From Actinokineospora bangkokensis (GTDB taxonomy: Bacteria > Actinomycetota > Actinomycetes > Mycobacteriales > Pseudonocardiaceae), in assembly GCF_001940455.1 (NCBI RefSeq), contig NZ_MKQR01000032.1, positions 153,112 to 217,111 on the forward strand: a stretch of DNA of 64,000 nucleotides, in the 5' to 3' direction. Below are positions 18,501 to 26,852 of the stretch, in pieces. The notes under the pieces were generated by a model. That model was given only the letters and a program-made list of their open reading frames with translations, was not told the DNA's origin and ran no database searches. Both the position numbers and the translations under genes were made by a program. The first letter of the stretch is position 1; each line of letters begins with the position of its first letter.

Positions 18501-20473
18501 TCAAGCGGCACTTCCGCGAGCTGGGGGTGGACACCCAGTCCGAGCCGTTCACCGTGGTCGGCGTCGGGGACATGTCCGGTGACGTGTTCGGCAACGGCAT
18601 GCTGCTCTCCGAGCACATCCGGTTGGTGGCCGCCTTCGACCACCGGCACGTCTTCCTCGACCCCGAGCCCACCACCGCCGAGGCGTTCGCCGAGCGCAAG
18701 CGGCTGTTCGAGCTGCCGCGCTCGTCCTGGGACGACTACGACCGGTCGAAGATCAGCGAGGGCGGCGGGGTGTGGCCGCGCACGCTCAAGTCGATCCCGG
18801 TCAGCCCGCAGGCCGCCCGCGCGCTGGGCCTCGACGAGTCCGTGGGCAGGCTCTCGCCGCAGGAGCTGATGAAGGCGATCCTGCTGGCCGAGGTGGACCT
18901 GCTGTGGAACGGCGGCATCGGCACCTACGTCAAGGCGAGCACCGAGACCCACGCCGACGTGGGCGACAAGGCCAACGACGCGCTGCGCGTGGACGGGGCC
19001 GCGCTGCGGGTCAAGGTCGTCGGCGAGGGCGGCAACCTGGGGCTGACCCAGCGCGGGCGGATCGAGTTCGCCAAGGCGGGCGGCAAGGTCAACACCGACG
19101 CGCTGGACAACTCCGCCGGGGTCGACTGCTCCGACCACGAGGTCAACATCAAGATCCTGCTCGACCACCTGGTGCGCGAGGGCGAGCTGGACCGGGCCCA
19201 GCGCGACGAGCTGCTGGCGGAGATGACCGACGAGGTCGGTGAGCTGGTGCTGGCCGACAACTACCGGCAGAACGCGGTGCTCGGCATCGGCCGCGCGCAC
19301 GCCGCGGCGATGCTGCCGGTGCACGCCCGCCTGGTGGAGTGGCTGGAGCGGGACAAGGGCCTGGACCGCAGGTTGGAGGCGCTGCCGAGCAAGGAGGGCT
19401 TCCGCGCGCTGGACAAGGCCGACGAGGGCCTGACCTCGCCGGAGCAGGCCACCCTGCTCGCGCACGTCAAGCTCTCGCTCAAGGAGGAGCTGCTGGCCTC
19501 CGACCTGCCCGAGCAGGACGTGTTCGCCCGCAGGCTGCCCGACTACTTCCCGACCCGGCTGCGCGAGCGGTTCGGCCAGGCCGTCCCGGCGCACCCGCTG
19601 CACAAGCAGATCACCACGACGCTGCTGGTCAACGAGGTCGTCGACGGCGCGGGGGTGACCTTCGCGTTCCGGCTGGCCGAGGAGCTCAACGCCAGCGCCA
19701 CCGACGCCGTGCGCGCCTACGCGGTGGTCACCAGGATCTTCGACCTGCCCGCCCTGTGGCGCGAGGTCGACGCCCTGGACAACGCCGTGCCCACCGCCAC
19801 CGCCGACGCGATGGTGCTGGAGACCCGCAGGCTGCTCGACCGGGCCGCCCGCTGGCTGCTGACGCACCGGCCGCAGCCGCTGCAGGTCGGCGCGGAGATC
19901 ACCCGGTTCCGCGAGCGGGTGGGCCTGCTCGCCGGGGCGGTGCCGGGGCTGCTGCGCGGGCCCGCCCGCGACGAGTCCGCCGCCCAGGTGGAGGCGTGGG
20001 TGGCCGAGGGCGTGCCCGCCGAGCTGGCCACCCGGGTGGCCACCCTGCTCGACGCCTACGGCCTGCTCGACGTGGTCGAGGTGGCCGAGCTGGCCGAGCG
20101 CGACGGCGAGGTCGAGGTGGAGCGCGGCGCGCTGGAGACCGCCGAGCTGTACTACGCGCTGTCCGACCACCTGGACTTCGACGTGCTGCTCACCTCCATC
20201 AGCGGCCTGGAGCGCGGCAACCGCTGGCACGCGCTGGCCCGGCTGGCCCTGCGCGACGACCTCTACACCTCGCTGCGCGCGATCACCCTCGACGTGCTGG
20301 GGCGGGCCGACCCCGGCGACCCGGCGGACACCAAGATCCAGGTGTGGGAGCAGGCCAACGCCTCCCGGCTCGCCAGGGCCCGGTCGGCGCTGGCGGAGAT
20401 CCGCGGTTCTGGCAGGCTGGACCTGGCCACCCTGTCGGTGGCCGCCCGCCAGCTGCGCGGCATGGTCCGGTGA
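15503..20473 (+). CDS. gdh: NAD-specific glutamate dehydrogenase, large (about 180 kDa) class
   Basis: 1656 residues, the normal size for the L_180 GDH class (Rv2476c in M. tuberculosis). It catalyses glutamate + NAD+ to 2-oxoglutarate + ammonium. The N-terminal 700 residues carry the ACT-like regulatory modules. The catalytic core includes HLRFGAVARGGLRWSDR, KAQAVKNAVIVPVGAKGGF (catalytic Lys) and VVGVGDMSGDVFGNGML (dinucleotide fold), with GGIGTYVKAS after it. In mycobacteria this enzyme is inhibited by GarA under PknG control. ATG 15503 follows an AT-richer leader (15342-15502) that should hold the promoter. A hairpin terminator follows. Confidence 0.95.
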   Translation: MTSTGSPTRLDAAAPGTQAGRPVTSSPEQTRDDLIERAAAHAPDIADLIRLYYRHLPPEDVLDADPVDLVGAVRAHADLAAARVPGRATVRLVNPTAGTDGWSSRGTVVQLVTDDMPYLVESVTAELVRCGLQVHRVVHPIVVVRRDVAGALREVLPTADPITPPEGAFAESWIDIEVLDLVTDGSRAREVENALHSVLTDVREVVEDTARMTETALALAAELTDAPPPLDPEVVADGAALLRWLADGHFTFLGYRRNELVRPDGAAEPAVRAVLASGLGVLRQDSLAARSLTAGPDALAHALGKNLLVLTEASAPSTVHRSTYPYYVGVKTFDADGEVTGEHRFLGVFTTSALHEDVLDIPVVERRVRTVIHRAGFPMDSYSGQRMLEVIQNWPRAELFSTETEALYATATGVIALADRRRLRLFLRRDTYNRFYTCLIFLPRDRYTTTSRIAMQGVLLEELRGTSVEFSTRLGESPLAQVYFIVHTDPARTTAADVTRIQERLTEAVRGWDDRMVEALLAEQRSRVEVGGAIGAESATEQGQRFAEVFPEAYKEDFSADVALADLRELQEIGSSGQLRMSFYVPEDAAAGERRFKLYLAGAGITLSDVLPVLQRMGVTVVDERPYELRGEGGTRWWVYDFGLRIDPALLEARRDEDPERLRADFQEAFAATWRGDAESDRFTGLVLRAGLTWRQASVLRAYSRYLRQAGVPYSQEYIEDAVLAHTRVATALVRLFETSFDPALPAAGREQQVATQVAEITEMIDEVTSLDQDRILRSLLTVIRATLRTNYFVRGDDGAPRPYLAVKLEPRAIPDLPEPRPRFEIFVCSPRVEGVHLRFGAVARGGLRWSDRREDFRTEVLGLVKAQAVKNAVIVPVGAKGGFVVKRPPAPTGDPGLDREAFGAEGVACYRMFISGLLDLTDNLSQGETVPAKDVVRYDGDDSYLVVAADKGTATFSDIANEVACSYGFWLGDAFASGGSVGYDHKAMGITAKGAWESVKRHFRELGVDTQSEPFTVVGVGDMSGDVFGNGMLLSEHIRLVAAFDHRHVFLDPEPTTAEAFAERKRLFELPRSSWDDYDRSKISEGGGVWPRTLKSIPVSPQAARALGLDESVGRLSPQELMKAILLAEVDLLWNGGIGTYVKASTETHADVGDKANDALRVDGAALRVKVVGEGGNLGLTQRGRIEFAKAGGKVNTDALDNSAGVDCSDHEVNIKILLDHLVREGELDRAQRDELLAEMTDEVGELVLADNYRQNAVLGIGRAHAAAMLPVHARLVEWLERDKGLDRRLEALPSKEGFRALDKADEGLTSPEQATLLAHVKLSLKEELLASDLPEQDVFARRLPDYFPTRLRERFGQAVPAHPLHKQITTTLLVNEVVDGAGVTFAFRLAEELNASATDAVRAYAVVTRIFDLPALWREVDALDNAVPTATADAMVLETRRLLDRAARWLLTHRPQPLQVGAEITRFRERVGLLAGAVPGLLRGPARDESAAQVEAWVAEGVPAELATRVATLLDAYGLLDVVEVAELAERDGEVEVERGALETAELYYALSDHLDFDVLLTSISGLERGNRWHALARLALRDDLYTSLRAITLDVLGRADPGDPADTKIQVWEQANASRLARARSALAEIRGSGRLDLATLSVAARQLRGMVR

Positions 20474-20481
20474 CCCGCTGA

Positions 20482-20518
20482 CCCCGGTGCCCGGCCGCGC
20501 GGCGGTCGGGCACCGGGG
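20482..20518 (+). terminator. Terminator after the glutamate dehydrogenase gene
   Basis: CCCCGGTGCCCG (20482-20493) and CGGGCACCGGGG (20507-20518) form a perfect 12-bp stem nine bases after the stop codon. There is no U-tract, as usual for actinobacterial terminators. Confidence 0.7.
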
Positions 20519-20603
20519 CGGACGGGCCCCGGGAGCGGGGATTCGGGGAAAGGGAGGAGCGCTCCCCCTGTCGGCGGCGCCCGAGCGCCGGCACGGTGGA
20601 GAC

Positions 20604-21599
20604 ATGGACATGCGGTTCGCGGCGGCCACCTGCACGGCACTGGGTGCGCGGGAGACGAACGAGGACTCCGCGGCCGCGGGGTCGCACGTCCTCGCGCTGG
20701 CCGACGGCGTCGGCGGCGCCCCCGCGGGGGAGGTCGCCTCCGCCGTGGCGGTCACCGCCGCGGTCGGCGCCCCGGCGGGCACCCCGCCCCAGGAGCTGGT
20801 GCGGGCGGCGAACCAGGCGGTGCGCGCGCACGCCCGCGCGCACCCGGAGACCGAGGGCATGGCCGCCACCCTGGAGGTCGTCGCCCTCGTGCGGACCGCG
20901 GCCGGGTGGGCGGTGCAGGGCGCTCACCTGGGCGACAGCACCACCCTGGTGCAGCCGCCGCCGCGCGAGGAGCCGCCCACCGCGGCCATCCCGGTGCAGT
21001 CGCAGACCACCACCGAGCTGCCGGTGCCCGAGCCCGCGCCCGACCGGCCGCTGTCGATCGGGGACGCGCTGACCCCGCGGCCCGCCCAGGCGCCCCGGGC
21101 GAGCTCGATCGAGGACGCCCTGGCCCCGGCGCCCGGCGCCGTGGACGCCCAGGCCCGGCCGCCGATCCCCGCCCAGCGCCCGGGCGCCGAGGAGGTCGAC
21201 GCCGACGACCTGCCCACCGCCGCCATCCCGGTGCAGTCCTTCGGCATCGTGCGGATGGGCAGGCCGCACACCCTGGCCGAGGAGATGCTGGCCGCGGGCC
21301 TGCTCAGCCAGGAGGAGGCGGCCAAGCACCCGAACCGGTCGGCACTCATGCGGGCCATCGGCCTGGAGGCCGAGGCGGTGCCCGAGCTGTGGTCGCACGC
21401 GGCCGTGGTGGGCACCCGCTACCTGCTCAGCAGCGACGGCCTGTTCGACGCGCTCAGCACGACCACCGTGCACAAGCTGCTGGAGTCCTTCCGCGCCGAC
21501 GCCCCCGAGGACGTGGCGCGGATGCTCGTGGAGTCGGCCTGCGCGGCGGGTGCCCGGGACAACGTGACCGTGGTGGTCGCGGAGGTCGTGGCGGAGTAG
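20604..21599 (+). CDS. PP2C-family serine/threonine phosphatase with a proline-rich insertion
   Basis: 331 residues. PP2C motifs are in order: RETNEDSA (metal Asp), LALADGVGGAPAGE, MAATLEVVAL, HLGDST, then LLSSDGLFDAL and CAAGARDNVTVVVAEV with the metal-binding Asp residues. Unusually, between GDST (about residue 113) and the distal part there is a 90-residue Pro/Ala-rich insertion that carries TAAIPVQS twice (near residues 126 and 205) and probably disturbs the central sheet or forms a disordered flap. It could oppose Pkn-type kinases; none is seen nearby. ATG 20604 fits the start of the family; upstream codons are low-complexity. Confidence 0.75.
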   Translation: MDMRFAAATCTALGARETNEDSAAAGSHVLALADGVGGAPAGEVASAVAVTAAVGAPAGTPPQELVRAANQAVRAHARAHPETEGMAATLEVVALVRTAAGWAVQGAHLGDSTTLVQPPPREEPPTAAIPVQSQTTTELPVPEPAPDRPLSIGDALTPRPAQAPRASSIEDALAPAPGAVDAQARPPIPAQRPGAEEVDADDLPTAAIPVQSFGIVRMGRPHTLAEEMLAAGLLSQEEAAKHPNRSALMRAIGLEAEAVPELWSHAAVVGTRYLLSSDGLFDALSTTTVHKLLESFRADAPEDVARMLVESACAAGARDNVTVVVAEVVAE

Positions 21600-21667
21600 G
21601 CGGTGTTCGCCCAACCTGCCTGCCCGATAGGGTCGGGGCCGCAGAGCAGGCAGGGGGAGGTCCCGGG

Positions 21668-22096
21668 GTGGGTGTCTTCGTGGCGCAGGTGCGCCCGCGG
21701 TGGTCGGACATGGACGCCTACGGACACGTCAACCACGCGCGCACCGTCACCCTGATGGAGGAGGCCCGCGTGCAGATGCTGTTCCGCGGCGCCGCCGCCC
21801 AGGCCGCGGGCGAGCTGTCCAAGGGCCTGATCGTGGTCAAGCTCGACGTCCACTACCGCGCCCCGCTGTTCACCGACGTCGAGTCGCTGCGCACCGAGAT
21901 CGCGGTGACCCGCCTGCAGGTCTCGAACTTCGTCCTGCGCTACGCCATCCACACCGGGCCCGCCGAGGCCGACCCGGTGGGCGTCACCGCCACCACGACG
22001 ATGGCCGCGTTCGACTTCGAGCGCCAGGCCCCCCGCCGCATCACCGAACCCGAACGCGCCTTCCTCGCGACCTGGCTGGAGCTCCCGAGTGCCTGA
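21668..22096 (+). CDS. Hotdog-fold acyl-CoA thioesterase (4HBT family)
   Basis: 142 residues, a single hotdog domain. The signature RWSDMDAYGHVNHARTVTLMEEAR carries the catalytic Asp and the long helix; LDVHYRAPLFTDVESLRTEI and YAIHTG are the other strands. It should hydrolyse an acyl-CoA or act as a YbgC/4-hydroxybenzoyl-CoA-type thioesterase. GTG 21668 has GGGGGAGG upstream. The gene end overlaps the following one by 8 bases. The pair matches Rv2475c-Rv2474c in the conserved block. Confidence 0.85.
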   Translation: MGVFVAQVRPRWSDMDAYGHVNHARTVTLMEEARVQMLFRGAAAQAAGELSKGLIVVKLDVHYRAPLFTDVESLRTEIAVTRLQVSNFVLRYAIHTGPAEADPVGVTATTTMAAFDFERQAPRRITEPERAFLATWLELPSA

Positions 22097-22724
22097 GCTG
22101 GTCTTCACCGACCCCGCCGAGCGCAACGACCTCGGCGCCTTCGTCGCCAGGGCCGTCCGCCTCGACCAGCAGGCCGTGGTGCGCCTGAAGGCCCGCGGCG
22201 GCGACACCGTCGACGCCTGGGTCTCCACCCCGTTCGACGTGCTCGCCACCCGCTCGGCCACCGCGGCGCTGGACCCCGGCGACGTCACCGTCTCCGGCAA
22301 CGAGCTGCTGGCCGCCCTCGCCGTCGTCCGCGGCGACCGCCTCGACCCCGGCCACCCCCAGGACATGCTCTGGCGGGCCGCCCTGCCGCCCACCAAGCAC
22401 TGGCAGCGGGTCGACACCCTGCCCGCCCGCGTCGTCGCCGACCTCGCCGACCGCGGCCTGGCGCTGGCCCGCGAGAACACCGGCCCGCACGGCACCCCGC
22501 CCGCGTCGCTGCTCGACCAGACCGTCCTGACCGTCACCGGCGACGGCATGGAGGTCAAGGTCCCCCTCCGCTGCCTGTTCGCCCTCTCCGGCATGGGCTT
22601 CCTGGCCGACCCGGACGCCACCGAGGAGATCCGGGTGACCGCCACCGACTCCTGGCTGCGCCTCGACGCCCGCTACGGCGCCGTCGTCCGCCGCAGGCAC
22701 GCCCTGCTGCCCCTGCTCGTCTGA
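22089..22724 (+). CDS. Conserved actinobacterial protein of unknown function (Rv2474c position)
   Basis: 211 residues, soluble, mixed alpha/beta, no transmembrane segment and no catalytic motif I recognise. Landmarks are FVARAVRLDQQAVVRLK at the N-terminus, a VDTLPARVVADLADRG helix in the middle and a well-conserved-looking VKVPLRCLFALSGMGFL. It overlaps the thioesterase by 8 bases, so the two are translated together, and it occupies the position of the Rv2474c family in the mycobacterial block. Its function is unknown in that genus as far as I know. Confidence 0.8.
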   Translation: MPELVFTDPAERNDLGAFVARAVRLDQQAVVRLKARGGDTVDAWVSTPFDVLATRSATAALDPGDVTVSGNELLAALAVVRGDRLDPGHPQDMLWRAALPPTKHWQRVDTLPARVVADLADRGLALARENTGPHGTPPASLLDQTVLTVTGDGMEVKVPLRCLFALSGMGFLADPDATEEIRVTATDSWLRLDARYGAVVRRRHALLPLLV

Positions 22725-22793
22725 CGCGCCGCCACCCGTTCGACGCTGCTCAACCCCTCAGCTGAGCACGGGGTCGCGCGGCGTCGCAAGCGC

Positions 22794-22877
22794 TTGTCCA
22801 CAGGCCCGGGGAACCCCCGACATCCATCCTGCCGCGGGGGAGTGACGACCCCGGGGGCGGACGGCGGGTTGTCCACA
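22794..22877 (+). promoter_or_regulatory. Two perfect DnaA-box-like sites in a convergent gap
   Basis: TTGTCCACA occurs at 22794-22802 and at 22869-22877, same orientation, each followed by GG, in the short gap between two converging genes. The second abuts the stop of the alpha-glucosidase gene. The gap also holds GC-rich inverted sequences that may terminate both genes. The DnaA-box reading is by consensus only. Confidence 0.35.
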
Positions 22878-22879
22878 GG

Positions 22880-24448
22880 TCAGACGAGCCAGGCGGCGGT
22901 CTCCGGGGGGAGTTCCTCGCCGTCGAGGGGGCCGCTGGCGAGCAGGGTGGTGCCCGGGGGGAGGGGGACGGGGGCGTCGGAGGTGTTGAGGGCGCAGATG
23001 AGGCCGCCGCCCTTGCGGCGGAAGGCGAAGCAGCCGGGCGGGGCGCCGTACCACTCCAGCTCGGTGCCCGCGAAGGCCTCGGAGGTCTTGCGCAGCTCGA
23101 TGGCGTGCCGGTACAGCGACAGCATGGAGCCCGGGTCCTCCAGCTGGGACTCGACGGTGTGGGCGGCCCACTCGGGGGGCATGGGGAGCCAGGACTTGTC
23201 GCCGGGGGAGAAGCCGTAGGTGGGGGGCGGGCCCTCCCAGGGGAGGGGGACGCGGCAGCCGTCGCGGCCGCGCTCGGCGCCGCCGGTGCGCTCGAAGATG
23301 GGGTCCTGCAGGGCCCACTCGGGCAGGTCGGCGTTGGGCAGGCCCAGTTCCTCGCCGTTGTAGAGGAAGGCGACGCCGGGCAGCGCCAGTTCGACCAGGG
23401 CCATCGCGCGGGCGCGGCGCAGGCCGACCTCGCCGCCGCCGTAGCGGGTGACGTGGCGCTCGACGTCGTGGTTGGACAGGGTCCAGGTGGGGGTGCCCGC
23501 GCCGACCGCGGCCACCGAGCGCTCCACCGCCCGGCGCACCGAGTCGGCGTCGAAGGCGGTGGTGGCCAGGGCGAAGTTGAAGCCCAGGTGCAGCTCGTCG
23601 GGGCGGACGTAGCGGGCGAAGCGCTCGTCGGTCTCCACCCAGATCTCCCCGATCGTCACCGCGCCGGGGTGGCGGTCGACGACCTGGCGGATCATCCGGT
23701 GGACGTCGTGCACCTCGTCGTTGTCGAAGCGCGGGTCGGCGGCCGGGTGGGCGTGCGCGCCGGTCAGCACCGGCACCACCGCGGGGTCGAGGTCGGGCAG
23801 GCCGGGGGCCTTGGCCATCCCGTGCGCCACGTCGATGCGGAAGCCGTCGACGCCGCGGTCGAGCCAGAACCGCAGGGTGCGCACCAGGTCGGCGCGCACG
23901 TCGGCGTCGTCCCAGTTCAGGTCCGGCTGCTCGGGGGCGAACAGGTGCAGGTACCAGGAGCCGTCCGGGGTGCGGGTCCACGCCGGGCCGCCGAACACGC
24001 TGGTCCAGTTGTTCGGCGGCTGCTCCCCGCCCGGGCCGCGGCCGGGGCGGAAGTGGTAGCGGGCGCGCTCCGGGCCGCCGCGCAGCGCCGCCTGGAACCA
24101 CGGGTGCTGGTCGCTGGTGTGGTTGGGCACCAGGTCGACGGTCACCCGGATGCCGTGCCCGTGCGCGTCGGCCACCAGCCGGTCGAACGCCGCGAGGTCG
24201 CCGAAGAGCGGGTCGACGTCGCGCGGGTCGGCCACGTCGTAGCCGTGGTCGGCCATCGGCGAGCGGTAGAACGGGGTGAGCCAGAGCGCGTCCACGCCCA
24301 GCAGCTCCAGGTAGCCCAGGCGGGAGCGGATGCCCTCCAGGTCACCGACGCCGTCGCCGTCGGAGTCCGCGAACGACCGGACGTAGACCTGGTAGAACAC
24401 CGCGTCCTGCCACCACGGCACCGCGGCGTCGTCGGCCGTTGTTCCCAC
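22880..24448 (-). CDS. Glycoside hydrolase family 13 alpha-glucosidase
   Basis: 522 residues, cytoplasmic (no signal peptide). GH13 motifs are in order: TVDLVPNHTS, DGFRIDVAHGM with the nucleophile Asp, IGEIWVE with the acid/base Glu and LSNHDVERH with the transition-state Asp. The start, WWQDAVFYQVYVRSFAD, is typical of alpha-glucosidases and oligo-1,6-glucosidases (AglA/MalL type); it corresponds to Rv2471. It should release glucose from short alpha-glucosides or isomalto-oligosaccharides. Codons agree with the neighbours. It is transcribed leftward and converges with the Rv2474c-like gene. Confidence 0.9.
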   Translation of the reverse strand: MGTTADDAAVPWWQDAVFYQVYVRSFADSDGDGVGDLEGIRSRLGYLELLGVDALWLTPFYRSPMADHGYDVADPRDVDPLFGDLAAFDRLVADAHGHGIRVTVDLVPNHTSDQHPWFQAALRGGPERARYHFRPGRGPGGEQPPNNWTSVFGGPAWTRTPDGSWYLHLFAPEQPDLNWDDADVRADLVRTLRFWLDRGVDGFRIDVAHGMAKAPGLPDLDPAVVPVLTGAHAHPAADPRFDNDEVHDVHRMIRQVVDRHPGAVTIGEIWVETDERFARYVRPDELHLGFNFALATTAFDADSVRRAVERSVAAVGAGTPTWTLSNHDVERHVTRYGGGEVGLRRARAMALVELALPGVAFLYNGEELGLPNADLPEWALQDPIFERTGGAERGRDGCRVPLPWEGPPPTYGFSPGDKSWLPMPPEWAAHTVESQLEDPGSMLSLYRHAIELRKTSEAFAGTELEWYGAPPGCFAFRRKGGGLICALNTSDAPVPLPPGTTLLASGPLDGEELPPETAAWLV

Positions 24449-24552
24449 GGTCGGTCATCCTGCCGGCCGATCGCGCTCCGCACCCGGCTTTTGGCCGCCG
24501 GTGTGATCTTCCGGTCCTGATCGGCGCCCGGACGCCCCTCGCCCGCCCCCGC

Positions 24553-24966
24553 TCAGACCCAGCTGTTCATCATGCTGTTGGCGGCCATCTCCAGGTACGC
24601 CCACAGCTGCTTGCGCAGGTCCTCGGGCAGGCCCTGCTCGTCGACGGCGATCCGCATGCAGCGCAGCCAGGCGTCGCGCTCGATCGGCCCGATGGTGAAC
24701 GGGTTGTGCCGCATCCGCAGCCGGGGGTGCCCGCGCTGGTCGGAGTAGGTGTGCGGCCCACCCCAGTACTGGATGAGGAACAGCCGCAGCCGCTCCTCGG
24801 CCGGACCGAGGTCCTGCTCCGGGTACATCGGCCGCAGGACCTCGTCCTCGGCCACCTCGGCGTAGAACCGGGCCACGATCCTGGTGAAGGTCGCTTCGCC
24901 GCCGACCGCGTCGTAGAAGGTCTCCGGTGTGCCCACCGACCCATCCTCGCTCATCGCGCGCGGCAC
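24553..24966 (-). CDS. glbO: Truncated haemoglobin, group II (trHbO)
   Basis: 137 residues. The group II signature is visible: [19 protein letters not shown] for the B-C helices, [21 protein letters not shown] with the proximal His in the F helix, and RDAWLRCM with Trp at G8. The protein binds haem and oxygen tightly and is linked to nitric oxide/peroxide handling and to respiration in mycobacteria (Rv2470). A second ATG four codons in (24954) is a possible start because the first codons are not part of the fold. It is followed leftward by the glucosidase gene. Confidence 0.92.
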   Translation of the reverse strand: MPRAMSEDGSVGTPETFYDAVGGEATFTRIVARFYAEVAEDEVLRPMYPEQDLGPAEERLRLFLIQYWGGPHTYSDQRGHPRLRMRHNPFTIGPIERDAWLRCMRIAVDEQGLPEDLRKQLWAYLEMAANSMMNSWV

Positions 24967-24991
24967 GGGTGACCCCGGGGGCCGGGCGGTG

Positions 24992-25978
24992 CTAGACGGT
25001 GGGCCGGGGGAACAGCCTGCCCATCGGCGGGTCGACGTCGGCGGCCTCCAGCTCGGCCATCGCCCGCGCGCGCAGCGCCCGCTGCACCGCCCACTGCCTG
25101 CCGGGGCGCACCTTGACCGTCATCCGGATGGTGACGCTCTCCGGGGTCACCTTCTCCACGCCCAGCACCTCGGGCTTCTCGATCACGTCGTGCGAGGCGG
25201 GCTCCTCGCCGGTGACCTCGGCGCCGACCCGGTCGAGGATCTCGGTGACCTGGCTGACGTCGGCGCTGTAGCCCACCGGGATGTCGACCACGGCCACGGC
25301 GAAGCCCTGGCTGGAGTTGCCGACGCGCAGGATCTCGCCGTTGCGCACGTACCAGACCGTGCCGTTGACGTCGCGCAGCGTGGTGACCCGCAGCCCGACC
25401 GCCTCGATGGTGCCGCTGGCCTCGCCGACGTCGACCACGTCGCCCACCCCGTACTGGTCCTCCAGCATCATGAAGATCCCGGACAGGAAGTCCTTGACCA
25501 GGTTCTGCGCGCCGAAGCCCAGCGCGACGCCGACGATGCCCGCCGAGGCGATGATCGGGCCCAGGTTCAGCCCCAGCTCGCCCAGCGCCAGCACGAACGC
25601 CAGGCCGTAGACGATGAAGGTCACCACCGACTTGAGCACCGAGCCGATGGTCTTGGCCCGCTGCTGGCGCCGCTCGGAGACCAGGTTGCCCAGGCCGGGG
25701 GCGCGCTCCTTGAGCGGCTTGAGGATGGTCGGGACCTTGCCGTCGCCGTTGGTCACCCGGTCGATGAGCCTGCGGGCCGCGGTCCGCACCAGGAACGCCA
25801 CGGCCAGGATGAGCAGGATCTTCAGCGGCTTGGCGACCAGCCAGCCCGCCGAGGCCGCCAGCCACTCGTTGTGGGTCACCCGCCAGACCTGCGCGCACCA
25901 GGAGGAGGCGTCCTCGGCGACGCAGCCGGGTGTCTCGGTTCCGAACAGGGGCAACTGGGAGGCGGCGATCGCGTTCAT
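24992..25978 (-). CDS. MscS-family mechanosensitive ion channel
   Basis: 328 residues. Two to three N-terminal hydrophobic helices (about 40-60, 105-125) are followed by the pore-lining helix with the usual Gly/Ala pattern ([17 protein letters not shown]), the MscS beta domain ([24 protein letters not shown]) and a C-terminal alpha/beta part. It opens under membrane tension to release solutes on osmotic downshift. The start at 25978 begins [11 protein letters not shown]; longer frames upstream are Arg/Pro-rich and not membrane-like. The segment after it toward the HNH gene (25979-26147) is the divergent promoter region. Confidence 0.9.
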   Translation of the reverse strand: MNAIAASQLPLFGTETPGCVAEDASSWCAQVWRVTHNEWLAASAGWLVAKPLKILLILAVAFLVRTAARRLIDRVTNGDGKVPTILKPLKERAPGLGNLVSERRQQRAKTIGSVLKSVVTFIVYGLAFVLALGELGLNLGPIIASAGIVGVALGFGAQNLVKDFLSGIFMMLEDQYGVGDVVDVGEASGTIEAVGLRVTTLRDVNGTVWYVRNGEILRVGNSSQGFAVAVVDIPVGYSADVSQVTEILDRVGAEVTGEEPASHDVIEKPEVLGVEKVTPESVTIRMTVKVRPGRQWAVQRALRARAMAELEAADVDPPMGRLFPRPTV

Positions 25979-26147
25979 CGGGGCCGACGATAGCGACGCC
26001 CCCGCGGGCGGTCGAAGGCCGGGACGGGGTCCGCATGCCGTCCACCCGGGGTCCGTATGTCGTCCGAACCGGGACGCGTGCGAGAACACACGTGCGCGAA
26101 CGGCCCCTGGTGTGGTCGACTTAGGCAGCACCGGTGGAGGTGGTCGA

Positions 26148-26840
26148 GTGCCAGAGCGACAACCGACCCGCCGCGGCGCGCCCCCAGGGCTCGCGTCGCG
26201 GCCGACGCTGTGCCCGCCCCAGGCAGGCCCCGATGGCCTCACCCTGGTCGCGCAGGCGCGCGCCGACCCCGCTCCGATCCCGCTGCCCACCCCCGTCGCG
26301 ACGCCGTTACCGGCTCCCGCGCCGACGTGGGGCCGCAGGCGGGTGCTCCTGCTCAACACCACCTTCGAGCCGCTGACGGCGCTGCCGCTGCGGCGGGCGG
26401 TGGTGCTCGTGGTCTGCGGCAAGGCCGAGGTCGTGCACGGCGACCCGACCGGGCTGGTCGTGCACTCGGCCGCGCACAGCGTCGCCGTGCCCTCGGTCAT
26501 CCGGCTCAGCAGCTACGTCCGCGTCCCCTACCGGGGGCGGGTGCCGCTGACCAGGGCCGGGCTGATGCACCGCGACCGCTACCGCTGCGCCTACTGCGGT
26601 GGTCGAGCGGAGACGATAGACCACGTGATCCCGCGCTCCCGAGGGGGGCAGCACACGTGGCAGAACTGCGTGGCCTGCTGCGCGAAGTGCAACCACCGCA
26701 AGGCCGACAAGATGCTCACCGAGCTGGGCTGGCGGCTGCGCGTGGTGCCCACCGCGCCGCGCGGCCCGCACTGGCGGCTGCTGGCGGGCGTGACCGACGC
26801 CGACCCGCTCTGGCTGCCCTACCTCGGCGAGGCCGCCTGA
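26148..26840 (+). CDS. HNH endonuclease family protein
   Basis: 230 residues. The N-terminal 60 residues are Pro/Ala-rich. The rest matches the actinobacterial HNH_5 family (Rv2469c): RRVLLLNTTFEPLTALPLRRA, then the finger CAYCGG, DHVIPRSRGG with the catalytic His, and CCAKCNHRKADK closing the zinc site (two CxxC pairs). The family is conserved across actinobacteria next to glbO; a role in DNA repair is suspected but unproven. GTG 26148 is supported by GGAGG a few bases upstream. Confidence 0.88.
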   Translation: MPERQPTRRGAPPGLASRPTLCPPQAGPDGLTLVAQARADPAPIPLPTPVATPLPAPAPTWGRRRVLLLNTTFEPLTALPLRRAVVLVVCGKAEVVHGDPTGLVVHSAAHSVAVPSVIRLSSYVRVPYRGRVPLTRAGLMHRDRYRCAYCGGRAETIDHVIPRSRGGQHTWQNCVACCAKCNHRKADKMLTELGWRLRVVPTAPRGPHWRLLAGVTDADPLWLPYLGEAA

Positions 26841-26852
26841 CCGGCGGCCGCC

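Noticed and set aside
15410..20869. A 1819-codon open frame on the minus strand opposite the glutamate dehydrogenase gene
   Set aside because: It is the mirror frame of a strongly conserved gene in GC-rich DNA, its translation is Gly/His/Gln/Arg-rich without domains, and it lacks a start with a ribosome site.
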